Positions 1 to 8,877 of a stretch of 64,000 nt of DNA are shown one piece after another. Where the stretch lies: positions 744,001 to 808,000 of the forward strand of contig NZ_CP006704.1 in the NCBI RefSeq assembly GCF_000739375.1, given 5' to 3'. The DNA is from Comamonas testosteroni TK102 (lineage in GTDB: Bacteria > Pseudomonadota > Gammaproteobacteria > Burkholderiales > Burkholderiaceae_C). The position numbers and the translations under genes were made by a program. The notes under the pieces are model-generated. The model searched no databases and was not told where the DNA came from. It saw nothing but the letters and a program-made list of their open reading frames with translations. Positions within the stretch are counted from its first letter, which is position 1, and every line of letters begins with the position of its first letter.

Positions 1-2343
1 GAGCACCACATCGTCGAACACCTTGCCCAGAATCTGGGTCTGTTCGGTGATGTCCTGGTCGCGACGGTCGCCGGCACCCGAGATCACCACGCTGCGGCGC
101 TTGGCAGGCATGGCTTCCACGGCCTGGGACAGCGCGCGAATGGCGTCGGGGTTGTGGCCGTAGTCGGCAATGATGGTGGCGCCCTTGTAATCCATCACAT
201 TGAAGCGGGCAGGGGCGTTGTCGCTGTCGTTGAGGAAGCCAGCCAGACCGCGGCGGATGGTCTGCCAGGGCAGGCCCGCCGCCCAGGCGGCGCCGATGGA
301 GGCCATGACGTTTTCCACCTGGAAGGTGATGGTGCCGTTACGGGTCAGCGGAATGTCGCGCAGCGCGATGCTCTCGCGCCAGGATCCTTCCGCGGCCACG
401 ATGGCGTCGCCATCGACATAGACCACGCGGCTGCCCTGGGCACGGTGCGTGGCCATGACGGGGTGGTGGCGGTCGGCGGCAAAGAAGATCACCTTGCCGG
501 GGCAGACATGGGCCATGGCAGCGACCAGCGGGTCGGCGGCGTTGAGCACGGCATAGCCCGTGGGCGCCACGTTCTGCACGATGACGCGCTTGAGCACGCC
601 GACATCTTCCTTGGTGGTGATGAAGTTGAGACCCAGGTGGTCGCCTTCGCCCACGTTGGTGACCACGGCGACCTGGCAGCGGTCAAAGCCCAGGCCTTCG
701 CGCAAGATGCCGCCGCGTGCGCATTCCAGCACGGCTGCATCGGTCTCGGGGTGGGCCAGGGCGTTGCGCGCACTCTTGGGGCCGGAGCAGTCGCCGCTGT
801 CGATCTGGCGGCCGTTGACGTACACGCCATCGGTGTTGGTCATGGCGGTGCGCCAGCCATGCGAGGTGAACAGATGGGCGATCACGCGGGTGGTCGTGGT
901 CTTGCCGTTGGTGCCGGTGACGGCAACCAGGGGGATACGGCCGTCGTCGCCGGGCGCGAACAGCTCGTCCACCATGGGTACGCCCACATTGCGGGGACGG
1001 CCGAAGGAGGGGGCCAGGTGCATGCGCAGGCCGGGGGCGGCATTGACTTCCACGATGCCGCCGCTTTGCTCTTCCAGGGGCTTGAGCATGGTTTCGCAGA
1101 CCACGTCCACGCCGCAGATATGCAGACCGATGGTCTGCGCGGCCTCGATGGCCCGGGCGGCGATTTCGGGATGCACGTCATCGGTCACGTCGGTGGCGCT
1201 GCCGCCGGTGGACAGATTGGCGTTGTTGCGCAGCACCACGCGCTGGCCCTGGGCGGGCACGCTGTCAGGCGTCAGGCCTTCGCTGGCAATGCGCGCGATG
1301 GCGATATCGTCCAGGCGCACCTTGGTCAATGCCGTGCCGTGGCCGGAGCCGCGGCGGGGGTCCTGGTTGACGATGTTCACGAGTTCGCGGATGGTGTGCT
1401 GGCCGTCGCCCAGCACCTGGGGTGGCTCGCGGCGGGCGGCTGCCACCAACTGGCCGCCGACGACCAGCATGCGGAAGTCATGGCCGGGCAAAAAGCGCTC
1501 GACGAGGATTTCGTCGCCAAACTCGCTGGCGGTCTTGTAAGCGGCTTCCAGACCTTCGCGGGTGGTGATGTTCACCACCACGCCCTTGCCCTGGTTGCCG
1601 TCCTGGGGCTTGACCACCACGGGCAGTCCCACTTCCAGGGCCACGGCCCAGGCGTCTTCCACGTCGGCGACGGGGCGGCCCATGGGCACGGGCACGCCGG
1701 CCGCGTGCAGCAGGCGCTTGGTCAGGTCCTTGTCCTGTGCAATGGATTCGGCCACGGCGCTGGTGGAGTCGATCTCGGCGGCCTGGAAGCGGCGCGCACG
1801 TGAACCCCAGCCCAGCTGCACCAGCGAACCGGTGGTCAGGCGACGGAAGGGAATGCCGCGTGCCACAGCGGCATCGACGATGGCACCGGTCGAGGGGCCG
1901 ATACGGTCGTCCTCGTCCAGTTCGCGCAGTTCGGCAATCGTGGCGTCGGCATCGAAGGGGGTGTCGTTCAATGCGGCCTGAATCAGGGCCTCGGCACGCT
2001 CCATGGCCAGCTTGCCCACGGATTCTTCGGTGTACTCGACCACCACCTGGAAGGTGCCGTGCTCCACGGTCTCATGGGTGCGGCTGAAGGTGACGGGGCA
2101 GCCTGCCTGGGCCTGCAGCGACAGGGCGGCAACTTCCAGCACATGGGCCAGCGACAGGCGCTGGTCCGCGCCATGGGGCTGCAGCGTACCGATGGTGGGG
2201 AAACGCGCCCGCAGCTTTTCTTCAAAACCGGGCATGGCGGTGTACAGCAGCTCGCTGTCTTCACAGTGCACGATGGCTTCGATGGCGGTGCTGCGGGTCC
2301 AGAGGTTGGGGCCGCGCAAGGCTCGGTTGCGAGTGATCTGCAT
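1..2343 (-). CDS. cphA: Cyanophycin synthetase CphA, C-terminus cut by the window edge
   Basis: Polymerises cyanophycin, a storage polymer with an aspartate backbone and arginine side chains, from Asp, Arg and ATP in the cytoplasm. About 781 residues lie inside the window and the reading frame is still open at base 1; the family is usually near 870 residues, so only the tail is missing. Read on the minus strand, the N-terminal cyanophycin domain is followed by an ATP-grasp domain (motif VVKPQDGNQGKGV, then EVNAAPGLRMH) that adds Asp, and a Mur-ligase-like domain that adds Arg. The Mur P-loop GTNGKTTT is intact, with its lysine at about residue 481. The ATG at 2343 aligns with the start of the paralogue upstream. 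It lies 95 bp downstream of that paralogue on the same strand, probably one operon. No strong ribosome binding site is visible. Confidence 0.95.
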   Translation of the reverse strand, partial: MQITRNRALRGPNLWTRSTAIEAIVHCEDSELLYTAMPGFEEKLRARFPTIGTLQPHGADQRLSLAHVLEVAALSLQAQAGCPVTFSRTHETVEHGTFQVVVEYTEESVGKLAMERAEALIQAALNDTPFDADATIAELRELDEDDRIGPSTGAIVDAAVARGIPFRRLTTGSLVQLGWGSRARRFQAAEIDSTSAVAESIAQDKDLTKRLLHAAGVPVPMGRPVADVEDAWAVALEVGLPVVVKPQDGNQGKGVVVNITTREGLEAAYKTASEFGDEILVERFLPGHDFRMLVVGGQLVAAARREPPQVLGDGQHTIRELVNIVNQDPRRGSGHGTALTKVRLDDIAIARIASEGLTPDSVPAQGQRVVLRNNANLSTGGSATDVTDDVHPEIAARAIEAAQTIGLHICGVDVVCETMLKPLEEQSGGIVEVNAAPGLRMHLAPSFGRPRNVGVPMVDELFAPGDDGRIPLVAVTGTNGKTTTTRVIAHLFTSHGWRTAMTNTDGVYVNGRQIDSGDCSGPKSARNALAHPETDAAVLECARGGILREGLGFDRCQVAVVTNVGEGDHLGLNFITTKEDVGVLKRVIVQNVAPTGYAVLNAADPLVAAMAHVCPGKVIFFAADRHHPVMATHRAQGSRVVYVDGDAIVAAEGSWRESIALRDIPLTRNGTITFQVENVMASIGAAWAAGLPWQTIRRGLAGFLNDSDNAPARFNVMDYKGATIIADYGHNPDAIRALSQAVEAMPAKRRSVVISGAGDRRDQDITEQTQILGKVFDDVVL

Positions 2344-2381
2344 GGTGTTTCTTTCAGCTGAATTTCAAGCTTTTCTTGGTC

Positions 2382-2412
2382 TGACGCTTGTGTGGCAAGC
2401 GTCAGCAGCTAT
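2382..2412. repeat. Small intergenic palindrome between the two cphA genes
   Basis: A perfect 10-bp inverted repeat (CTGACGCTTG and its complement, 5-base loop) followed by CAGCTAT. It resembles the short palindromes found in several other gaps of this window and may form a hairpin in the cphA message. It has no T-run, so it is not a classical terminator. Confidence 0.5.
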
Positions 2413-2438
2413 ATCTGTTGAAGCGTTTTATGGGGCAA

Positions 2439-4619
2439 TCAAGCCTGGTATTCAAAGGTCTTGATGCCGGCGCCGATCAGCTCGGGCGTGATGTCCAGCG
2501 CCCAGGCGGTGGCAATCGCGGCCAGCAGCGCGCTGGTCTCGGGGCGCTTGCCGCCGGCCAGGGACAGTGCCTCCAGCGTGCCCAGCACACGTTCCTGGGT
2601 GCCGGTGGCCAGCACCACGTTGTTGCCTTTGAGGAAGACAGCGCGGCCGCCTTCATGACGGGCTTCGGTGTTGGCGCGGTGTGCGGCGACAAACTCGTTG
2701 TCGGCGCTGGTGGCGTACAGAATGACTTCGCCGTCGCAGAGCTCGGCCAGATCGGCCACTTCGGGCAGGTCGGCGTTGAGCACGCCCGCGCCTTCGTCCA
2801 GCACCACATCGATCTGGGTGCGCATCACGCGGCGCATCTGGCCGGGCTCCAGCACATCGTGATCGGCAAGCTGCTCATAGCCGTCCATGTCGGTGACCAC
2901 GCCGACCAGGCAGCGGTCGTAGGCCAGGCCTTCTTCCAGGATGGAGCGGGCCGTGGTCTGGATGACGGCGGCTTCGGCCAGACGGTTGGTCAGCAGGCGA
3001 TGGGCACCGGCCCAGTTGGCGGTATTGGTCTTTTGCGTATGGCGATTGGCGAGGAACATTCCTTCACCGCTGGCCACGCCGGTCAGCTTGCCCGACAGCT
3101 GCAGCAGCCAGCCGACCAGACGCGAAATGAAGGCGTTGTTGCGCGTGCCAACGATACCGACCACGGGGATGCGACCGGCGCCGGCACCGTCTTCGCGGGG
3201 GAAGAGGTGGTCGGCAATGGCCATGCCAACGGGGCGCGGTGCGCCGCTGGTGGGCTTGAGGTGCATCAGCAGGCCGGGGCCGGCGTTGACTTCGAGAATC
3301 GCACCCTGGCCCTGCATGGGCTTGGAGACATCCTGCAGGATCATGTCCATGCCGGCGATATCGAGGCCAACGATCTTGGCGGCCAGCACGGCGTAGTAAG
3401 CCACGTCGGGGTGTACCTCGTCGAGGCAGTCGATGGCCATATTGCCGTTGCGCTGCAGCAGCACGCTCTGGCCCTGCGGAATCACGCTGTCGGGCGTCAC
3501 ATGCTGGCGATTGAGTTCCAGCTTCACGGCGCCGGCTTCCAGATTGATCCAGTCCAGCGGGTATTCCTGCTCGGGTCCGCGGCGCGGATCCTGGTTCAGC
3601 ACTTCCACCAGTTCGCGCAGCGTGGCATTGCCATTGCCGTAGACGGAAACCGTTTCGCCCTTGGTGGCTGCCACCACCTTGCCGCCCACGACCAGCAGGC
3701 GGTGCTCCACGCCGTCGATGAATTTTTCGACGATCACGTCCGAGCCTTCGGGCTGGGCCAGTGCAAACGCGGCCTTGATGTCGGCTTCCTTGGACAGCTC
3801 CAGGGTCACGCCACGGGCATGGTTGCCGTCCGAAGGCTTGACGGTCACGGGAAAGCCGATGTCCTGCGCCACTTCCCAGGCCTCTTCGGGCGATGCCACG
3901 ATCTGGCCTTCGGGCACGGGCACGCCGCAGGCGGCCAGCAGGCGCTTGGTGAAGTCCTTGTCCTGGGCAATGCCCTCAGCGATGGCGCTGGTCTGGTCGG
4001 ACTCTGCCGTCCAGATGCGGCGCTGCGCCGCGCCATAACCCAGCTGCACCAGATTGCCGTCGTTCAGGCGGATATGGGGGATGCGGCGCTCGCTGGCGGC
4101 ATCGACGATGCAGCCGGTCGAGGGGCCCAGGTAACGGTCATTGATGGCCGTCTTGATGGCATGCACGGCGGGCTTGATGTCGAATGGCTCGTCATTGATG
4201 GCCGCCATCAGCAGCTTGTGCCCATGCTCCAGCGCCACGCGAGCCACGGCCTCCTCGGGGCAGCGGAACACCATGCGGTACACGCCACGCCTGGAAATTT
4301 CCCGGGTCTGACCGAATTCGGCGGGCATGCCGGCCAGATTCAGCAACTCGATGATTACATGCTCCATCACATGACCCATCCAGGTGCCGCCTTCCAGGCG
4401 CTGGATGAAGCCACCGCGCTCGCCGACGCCGCAGGTGTGCTCGATCAGGTCGGGCAGCCAGCTGGTCAGGCGCTCGTTGAGGCCGGGGATCTTGTTGGAC
4501 GGATAGTCTTCCAGCTCTCCCAGATCCAGCCAGACCTCCAGTACCGGGCGGTAGGTCCAGACACTGGGGCCACGCAGGAAAGTTGTGCGCAAGAGTTGGA
4601 TGTCGTTGAATTTCGCCAT
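2439..4619 (-). CDS. Second cyanophycin synthetase-like protein (CphA2/CphA' type) with degenerate Mur-ligase domain
   Basis: 726-residue paralogue of the downstream CphA. The N-terminal domain and the ATP-grasp domain look complete (VTVKPSDGNHARGV and ILEVNAGPGLLMH are present), so addition of an acidic residue or ligation of a preformed unit is chemically plausible. The C-terminal Mur-like domain has lost its P-loop: where CphA has GTNGKTTT, this protein has GTRNNAFI at about residues 491-498, without the ATP-binding lysine. It is also shorter than usual. In cyanobacteria, CphA2 enzymes with a lost Mur ATP site polymerise beta-Asp-Arg dipeptides; a dual-cphA arrangement is also known in betaproteobacteria (CphA'). 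Which activity this one has cannot be read from sequence. Start: the ATG at 4619 gives an N-terminus matching the paralogue; an upstream in-frame ATG at 4685 adds 22 unrelated residues. It is first in the probable operon. Confidence 0.9.
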   Translation of the reverse strand: MAKFNDIQLLRTTFLRGPSVWTYRPVLEVWLDLGELEDYPSNKIPGLNERLTSWLPDLIEHTCGVGERGGFIQRLEGGTWMGHVMEHVIIELLNLAGMPAEFGQTREISRRGVYRMVFRCPEEAVARVALEHGHKLLMAAINDEPFDIKPAVHAIKTAINDRYLGPSTGCIVDAASERRIPHIRLNDGNLVQLGYGAAQRRIWTAESDQTSAIAEGIAQDKDFTKRLLAACGVPVPEGQIVASPEEAWEVAQDIGFPVTVKPSDGNHARGVTLELSKEADIKAAFALAQPEGSDVIVEKFIDGVEHRLLVVGGKVVAATKGETVSVYGNGNATLRELVEVLNQDPRRGPEQEYPLDWINLEAGAVKLELNRQHVTPDSVIPQGQSVLLQRNGNMAIDCLDEVHPDVAYYAVLAAKIVGLDIAGMDMILQDVSKPMQGQGAILEVNAGPGLLMHLKPTSGAPRPVGMAIADHLFPREDGAGAGRIPVVGIVGTRNNAFISRLVGWLLQLSGKLTGVASGEGMFLANRHTQKTNTANWAGAHRLLTNRLAEAAVIQTTARSILEEGLAYDRCLVGVVTDMDGYEQLADHDVLEPGQMRRVMRTQIDVVLDEGAGVLNADLPEVADLAELCDGEVILYATSADNEFVAAHRANTEARHEGGRAVFLKGNNVVLATGTQERVLGTLEALSLAGGKRPETSALLAAIATAWALDITPELIGAGIKTFEYQA

Positions 4620-4844
4620 GTTGATCAGCGGATAGGAATGAGGAGAGCAGGTTTTCTTAAACTCCTGCCCCTGATAGGTTGGCATTGTGCGCCCAGAATC
4701 TGCATTGTGAAGCTTGTCAGCCTAAATGCAGGTTCGCGCGTTAACCAGGGTGTATCGGACGTCAGGCGCAGCCATATTCACCATGCCGAAGCGGTTGCCC
4801 GCATGACTCTTGGAGCCGCCATCGGCGGAGAAAAATAACTCAAC

Positions 4845-7142
4845 ATGCAACATCACCATACTGTGGACGCCTCGGCAGTCTTTGCCGGCCCCCTGGGGGG
4901 CGAGCTACGAGCAAGACTCGCTGAACATGAAAACGTATTAGCCGTCGTCCCGGTTGACCTGAGTGCGGATTTGCAGTTTGGCAGCGGCCTGCTGGCGCTG
5001 ACACAGGAGCGTCTGCTGGCCTGCGATCCCCAGACCCGGCAGTGGCGTGAATGGGCCCTGACCGTGGAGCAGAGCCTGCGCCTGCAGGACCATGGCGGCG
5101 TGGGCAATCTGGAGCTGCATGATCCTCGCGAGCGTTTGGCGCACTGGCTCATCACCTTGAAGCACCAGACCGCCATGCTGCAGCTGATGCAGCAGTTCGA
5201 CCGCCAGCGCGAGCGCATCGCGCGCCAGGAGGTCTACAGCGCGGTCAGCGACGAGGATGTCCCGCATTGCCCGGTCTGCCACACGGCTCTGCCGCCCGAT
5301 ACCGAAGAATGCCCGGCCTGCGCACGTCAGCAGGCACCTCAGACCTCGACCTGGGTGCTGCTGCGCCTGTGGCGCTTTGCCAAGCCCTATCAGGGCCAGC
5401 TGCTGCTGGGTTTCCTGCTGACCGTGGCCAGCACGGGCGCGCAACTGGTGGCACCTTATCTGACCATCCCGCTGATGGACAAGATACTGATTCCGTTCCA
5501 GAACGGCGAAAAGATCAACCGGGATCTGGTTTTCTTCTATCTGGGCATGCTGCTGGTGTCGGCGCTGCTGGCCTGGGCGCTGGGCTGGGCACGCACCTTC
5601 GTGCTGGCCAAGGTGTCCGAGCGCATAGGCTCCAATCTGCGCACCACCACTTACAACCACTTGCTGAACCTGTCGGTGGACTACTACGGCAGCAAGCGCA
5701 CAGGGGATCTGATGGCGCGCATCGGCGCTGAAACCGATCGTATCAATCTCTTTCTGTCGTTAAATGCACTCGATTTTGCGACCGATGTGATGATGATCGT
5801 GATGACCTCGGCCATCCTGTTCTCCATCAACCCCTGGCTGGCGCTGGTCACACTGGTGCCGTTGCCCTTCATCGCCTGGATGATCCATACCGTGCGCGAC
5901 CGCCTGCGCACCGGCTTCGAGAAGATAGACCGCGTCTGGTCCGAGGTGACCAATGTGCTGGCCGACACCATCCCCGGCATCCGTGTGGTCAAGGCCTTCG
6001 CCCAGGAAAAGCGTGAAGCCGACCGCTTTGCCGACGCCAACCTGATCAATCTCCAGGCCAACGACAAGGTCAACAAGACCTGGTCGCTGTTCACCCCCAC
6101 GGTGACGCTGCTGACCGAGGTCGGCATTCTGGTGGTCTGGGGCTTCGGCATCTATCTGGTGGCCGGCGGCTCCATCACCGTCGGTGTGCTGACGGCCTTT
6201 ATCGCCTATATCGGCCGTTTCTATACCCGCCTGGATTCGATGAGCCGCATCGTCTCGGTCACGCAGAAGGCGGCAGCCGGTGCCAAGCGCATCTTCGACA
6301 TCCTCGACCATGTCAGCAATGTGCCCGAGCCCAGCAACCCCGTGAAGCTGCCCGGCAAGGCCAAGGGTGCAATCACCATGGAAGATGTGGGCTTTCGCTA
6401 CGGCAGCCGCGCCGTCATCAAGCATCTGAACCTGCAGATCAAGCCTGGCGAGATGATCGGCCTGGTCGGTCACAGCGGCTCGGGCAAGAGCACCCTGGTG
6501 AATCTGATCTGCCGCTTCTACGACGTCTCCGAGGGCTCCATCCAGCTCGACGGCGTGGACGTGCGTCGCATGTCCGTGTCCGACTACCGCAGCAATATCG
6601 GCCTGGTGCTGCAGGAGCCCTTCCTGTTCTTCGGCACGATTGCCGAGAACATTGCCTATGGCAAGCCCGACGCCACGCGCGAGGAAATCGTGGCCGCGGC
6701 GCGTGCCGCCCATGCCCACGAGTTCATCCTGCGCCTGCCCCACGGCTATGACTCCCTGGTCGGCGAGCGCGGCCAGGGCCTGTCGGGTGGCGAGCGCCAG
6801 CGTATTTCCATCGCGCGTGCGCTGCTGATCGATCCGCGCATCCTGATCCTCGACGAAGCCACCTCGGCCGTGGATACCGAGACCGAAAAGGAAATCCAGA
6901 AGGCACTGGACAATCTGGTGCAGGGTCGCACCACGATCGCCATTGCCCACCGTCTGTCCACCTTGCGCAAGGCCGACCGTCTGGTGGTCATGGATCGTGG
7001 CGAAATCGTCGAAGTGGGCCCGCACGACGAGCTCATGGACCTCAAGGGTCATTACTTCCGTCTGTACGACGCGCAGGCGCGCCGTGCCGAAGAGGATGCG
7101 CAAGCGGCCGGCCTGAAGTTGCAGACCAAGGAACCCCAATGA
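4845..7142 (+). CDS. Cyanophycin-associated ABC exporter (fused permease-ATPase) with N-terminal domain and zinc ribbon
   Basis: 765-residue half-transporter of the type I exporter family, expected in the inner membrane as a dimer. Residues 1-130 form a soluble domain I do not recognise. A four-cysteine zinc-ribbon-like motif follows (CPVC at 142-145, CPAC at 156-159). The transmembrane domain runs from about 180 to 480. The ATPase domain has Walker A GHSGSGKST near 541, signature LSGGERQR near 646 and Walker B ILILDEATSA near 665, plus a switch histidine (AIAHRLST). All catalytic elements are intact. It is divergent from the cphA genes and its stop overlaps the start of the DUF1854 gene (ATGA). 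Orthologous pairs are named cyanophycin-metabolism-associated in public annotation because of this linkage; the substrate is unknown. Export of cyanophycin, its dipeptide or an envelope component are all only guesses. Confidence 0.9.
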   Translation: MQHHHTVDASAVFAGPLGGELRARLAEHENVLAVVPVDLSADLQFGSGLLALTQERLLACDPQTRQWREWALTVEQSLRLQDHGGVGNLELHDPRERLAHWLITLKHQTAMLQLMQQFDRQRERIARQEVYSAVSDEDVPHCPVCHTALPPDTEECPACARQQAPQTSTWVLLRLWRFAKPYQGQLLLGFLLTVASTGAQLVAPYLTIPLMDKILIPFQNGEKINRDLVFFYLGMLLVSALLAWALGWARTFVLAKVSERIGSNLRTTTYNHLLNLSVDYYGSKRTGDLMARIGAETDRINLFLSLNALDFATDVMMIVMTSAILFSINPWLALVTLVPLPFIAWMIHTVRDRLRTGFEKIDRVWSEVTNVLADTIPGIRVVKAFAQEKREADRFADANLINLQANDKVNKTWSLFTPTVTLLTEVGILVVWGFGIYLVAGGSITVGVLTAFIAYIGRFYTRLDSMSRIVSVTQKAAAGAKRIFDILDHVSNVPEPSNPVKLPGKAKGAITMEDVGFRYGSRAVIKHLNLQIKPGEMIGLVGHSGSGKSTLVNLICRFYDVSEGSIQLDGVDVRRMSVSDYRSNIGLVLQEPFLFFGTIAENIAYGKPDATREEIVAAARAAHAHEFILRLPHGYDSLVGERGQGLSGGERQRISIARALLIDPRILILDEATSAVDTETEKEIQKALDNLVQGRTTIAIAHRLSTLRKADRLVVMDRGEIVEVGPHDELMDLKGHYFRLYDAQARRAEEDAQAAGLKLQTKEPQ

Positions 7143-7630
7143 TCGAAGCTCCCCAATCCAATCTGAACGGCATGCAGCTGGTGCGCAACGCCCATGGCCG
7201 TCTGGTGCTGACCCTGGGCAACGGCCTGGTCTACGAAGCAGTGGTTCCCGTGCGTGCGTTTCCGATTGCCGCGCCTGCCGAAGGGCTGTCGCTGATCGCA
7301 GCCGATGGCAAGGAAGCGCTGTGGGTGGCCCGCATGGCCGACCTGCAGCCCGAGCATCGTCAGCTGATCGAGCAGGACCTGGCCGTGCGGGAGTTCGTGC
7401 CGACCATCGAGCGCATCCTCAAGGTCTCCAGCTTTTCCACCCCCAGCACCTGGGAGCTGCAGACGGATCGTGGTCTGACGCAGATGGTGCTCAAGGCCGA
7501 AGAAGACATCCGCAAGCTGGCCGGCCGCACCAGACTGCAGATCACGGGCCAGGATGGCGTGCAATATCGGATTCCCGACAGCGGCAAGCTGGACCGGCAT
7601 TCGCGCAAGCTGCTGGAGCGCTTTCTGTAA
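7139..7630 (+). CDS. DUF1854 family protein, partner of the ABC exporter
   Basis: 163-residue soluble protein without signal peptide or membrane segment. It matches the DUF1854 family, which is almost always encoded right after the cyanophycin-associated ABC transporter, as here. The ATG overlaps the transporter stop codon in the sequence ATGA, so translation is probably coupled and the two products are likely to act together. No catalytic motif is visible. The function of the family is unknown; an accessory or regulatory subunit of the exporter is the simplest reading. A rho-independent terminator follows 20 bases after the stop. Confidence 0.85.
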   Translation: MIEAPQSNLNGMQLVRNAHGRLVLTLGNGLVYEAVVPVRAFPIAAPAEGLSLIAADGKEALWVARMADLQPEHRQLIEQDLAVREFVPTIERILKVSSFSTPSTWELQTDRGLTQMVLKAEEDIRKLAGRTRLQITGQDGVQYRIPDSGKLDRHSRKLLERFL

Positions 7631-7651
7631 GCCGCGCAGCGCAACTATTTC

Positions 7652-7684
7652 AAGGGCCTCGCCTCATCGCGAAGCCCTTTTTTG
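7652..7684 (+). terminator. Rho-independent terminator of the ABC/DUF1854 operon
   Basis: Hairpin AAGGGCcTCGC / GCGAaGCCCTT with a six-base loop, followed directly by a run of T. It sits just after the DUF1854 stop codon. Confidence 0.85.
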
Positions 7685-7835
7685 TATCAAATTGCGCAGC
7701 GGTGCTTGATATATATAGACTAATAGCTATCAAAATAGGATTGAAAATAATCCTACAGTTTTCTCAAGCGTGGCCGATAACAGGGCGAGATAGCTGTTTT
7801 TCCGCCTGCACCTTTTTACTGCCGAGGGCCAAGCC

Positions 7836-8273
7836 ATGCAAATTCCACCTCTAGACCGGACACAGACGCCCTGGCGTACCCAGGGTGCGGATTTGTACTC
7901 CACAGGGGCTTCGGGCGCCGCGCCGGTGCGCCCCGTGAACGCCGTGAATGCCACAGAGTCTGTGGACAAGATCGGCGAGGGCCGCACGGTGCGTGAACCC
8001 GAGAAGCCATCGGCTCCCGATACCGAGAACCGCGACTGGACCCTGGCCGAGGAGATCAAGCAAAAAGAAGAGGTGGAGGAGCCGCCCAAGGAGCCCATCT
8101 CCAAGCAGCTGATCGAGTTCATCCAGTCCATGTGGCGCGCCAGCGCCCAGGCGGTTGAACAGGCACAGGAAACCAGCAAGTCGGAGGATCTGCTGCAGAG
8201 CAAGCAGCAGGCGCGCAATGAGCCGCTGACTTATTCCGAGCCCCGGGTCAAGCGCAGCGGCAACGCCAAGTAA
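7836..8273 (+). CDS. Hypothetical protein, low-complexity N-terminus
   Basis: 145 residues, unrecognised. The first 100 residues are rich in Pro, Glu, Thr and Ala (for example EEVEEPPKEP) and look disordered. A short helical stretch (SKQLIEFIQSMWRASAQAVE) follows, then a polar tail ending in basic residues. No signal peptide and no cysteine are seen. The ATG at 7836 follows CCGAGGGCCAAGCC, a weak ribosome binding site. It stands alone between a terminator and a convergent EF-hand gene. The codon usage matches the neighbours, so I think it is a real gene, but no role can be proposed. Confidence 0.6.
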   Translation: MQIPPLDRTQTPWRTQGADLYSTGASGAAPVRPVNAVNATESVDKIGEGRTVREPEKPSAPDTENRDWTLAEEIKQKEEVEEPPKEPISKQLIEFIQSMWRASAQAVEQAQETSKSEDLLQSKQQARNEPLTYSEPRVKRSGNAK

Positions 8274-8286
8274 GCGATTGCTTTGA

Positions 8287-8333
8287 TTTTGATAGCTTAT
8301 TGCGCTTGATATTCAAGCATTTCAGCTATTTTT
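8287..8333. repeat. Intergenic palindrome, short form
   Basis: Nested inverted repeats between two convergent genes: outer GATAGCT...AGCTAT and inner GCTTGA/TCAAGC with a three-base loop, ending in a T-run on the plus strand. It may serve as a terminator for one or both flanking genes. It belongs to the same palindrome family as the copies at 31478 and 59272. Confidence 0.55.
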
Positions 8334-8338
8334 ATACC

Positions 8339-8806
8339 TTATTTGCTTTCAGAGTCTGCGTTATAAGCTTCTGATTTGTGAGCATCGTCCTTGGCCGGTG
8401 CAGCAGCCACGGCTTCGGCGGCCTTGGCCTTTTCACGCGCTGCACGGTATTTGACGGCAAAGGCGCGCACTTCCTCATAGGTGACGAAGCCGTCCTTGTT
8501 GGTGTCGGTTTCGTCAAAGGCGGCGGCCAGCTTCGGGATGATGGCCACTTCCTTGCGGCTGAGCTTGCCATCCTGATTGAAGTCCAGCATCTTGAATTGC
8601 TGCTGGGCCTTGATCTCGCCCTTGGAGAGCTGGGTTCCCTGTCTTTCTCCGATCTTGTCGCCGGCGGTTTCCTCGGCGCGCACCGTGGGCAGCAGCAGCA
8701 CGGCGCTGGTCAGCAGCACGCCCATGGCGGTCTTCATGACCGAGCTGCTGCGGGCGACGATGGGGTGGTTCTTGGCTTTTGACATAGCGGTACAGATGAG
8801 GGCCAT
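8339..8806 (-). CDS. Exported EF-hand calcium-binding protein
   Basis: 155 residues if started at 8806, where GGAGG lies 14 bases upstream; ATGs at 8785 and 8737 are alternatives, and the last gives a compact signal peptide (MKTAMGVLLTSAVLLLPTVRA). Two EF-hand loops are visible in the mature part: DFNQDGKLSRKE and DTNKDGFVTYEE, each with Asp or Asn at the first, third and fifth ligand positions and Glu at the twelfth. The tail is rich in Ala, Lys and Glu. It is expected in the periplasm and probably binds calcium; partners are unknown. The start codon is uncertain, the family call is not. Confidence 0.8.
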   Translation of the reverse strand: MALICTAMSKAKNHPIVARSSSVMKTAMGVLLTSAVLLLPTVRAEETAGDKIGERQGTQLSKGEIKAQQQFKMLDFNQDGKLSRKEVAIIPKLAAAFDETDTNKDGFVTYEEVRAFAVKYRAAREKAKAAEAVAAAPAKDDAHKSEAYNADSESK

Positions 8807-8877
8807 GACGGCATTCTCAACCTCCGGCCCGCCGCACTTTCAAAGTTTTGCATTCGCTTGCCGGACTTTGCCAAGCT

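Noticed and set aside
154..1803. Long plus-strand reading frame of 549 residues opposite cphA
   Set aside because: Histidine- and glycine-rich composition typical of the antisense of a high-GC gene; the minus strand holds a complete CphA domain structure.
2388..4838. Plus-strand reading frame of 816 residues opposite the second cphA
   Set aside because: Antisense shadow; no domain recognised and the minus strand codes for a recognisable enzyme.
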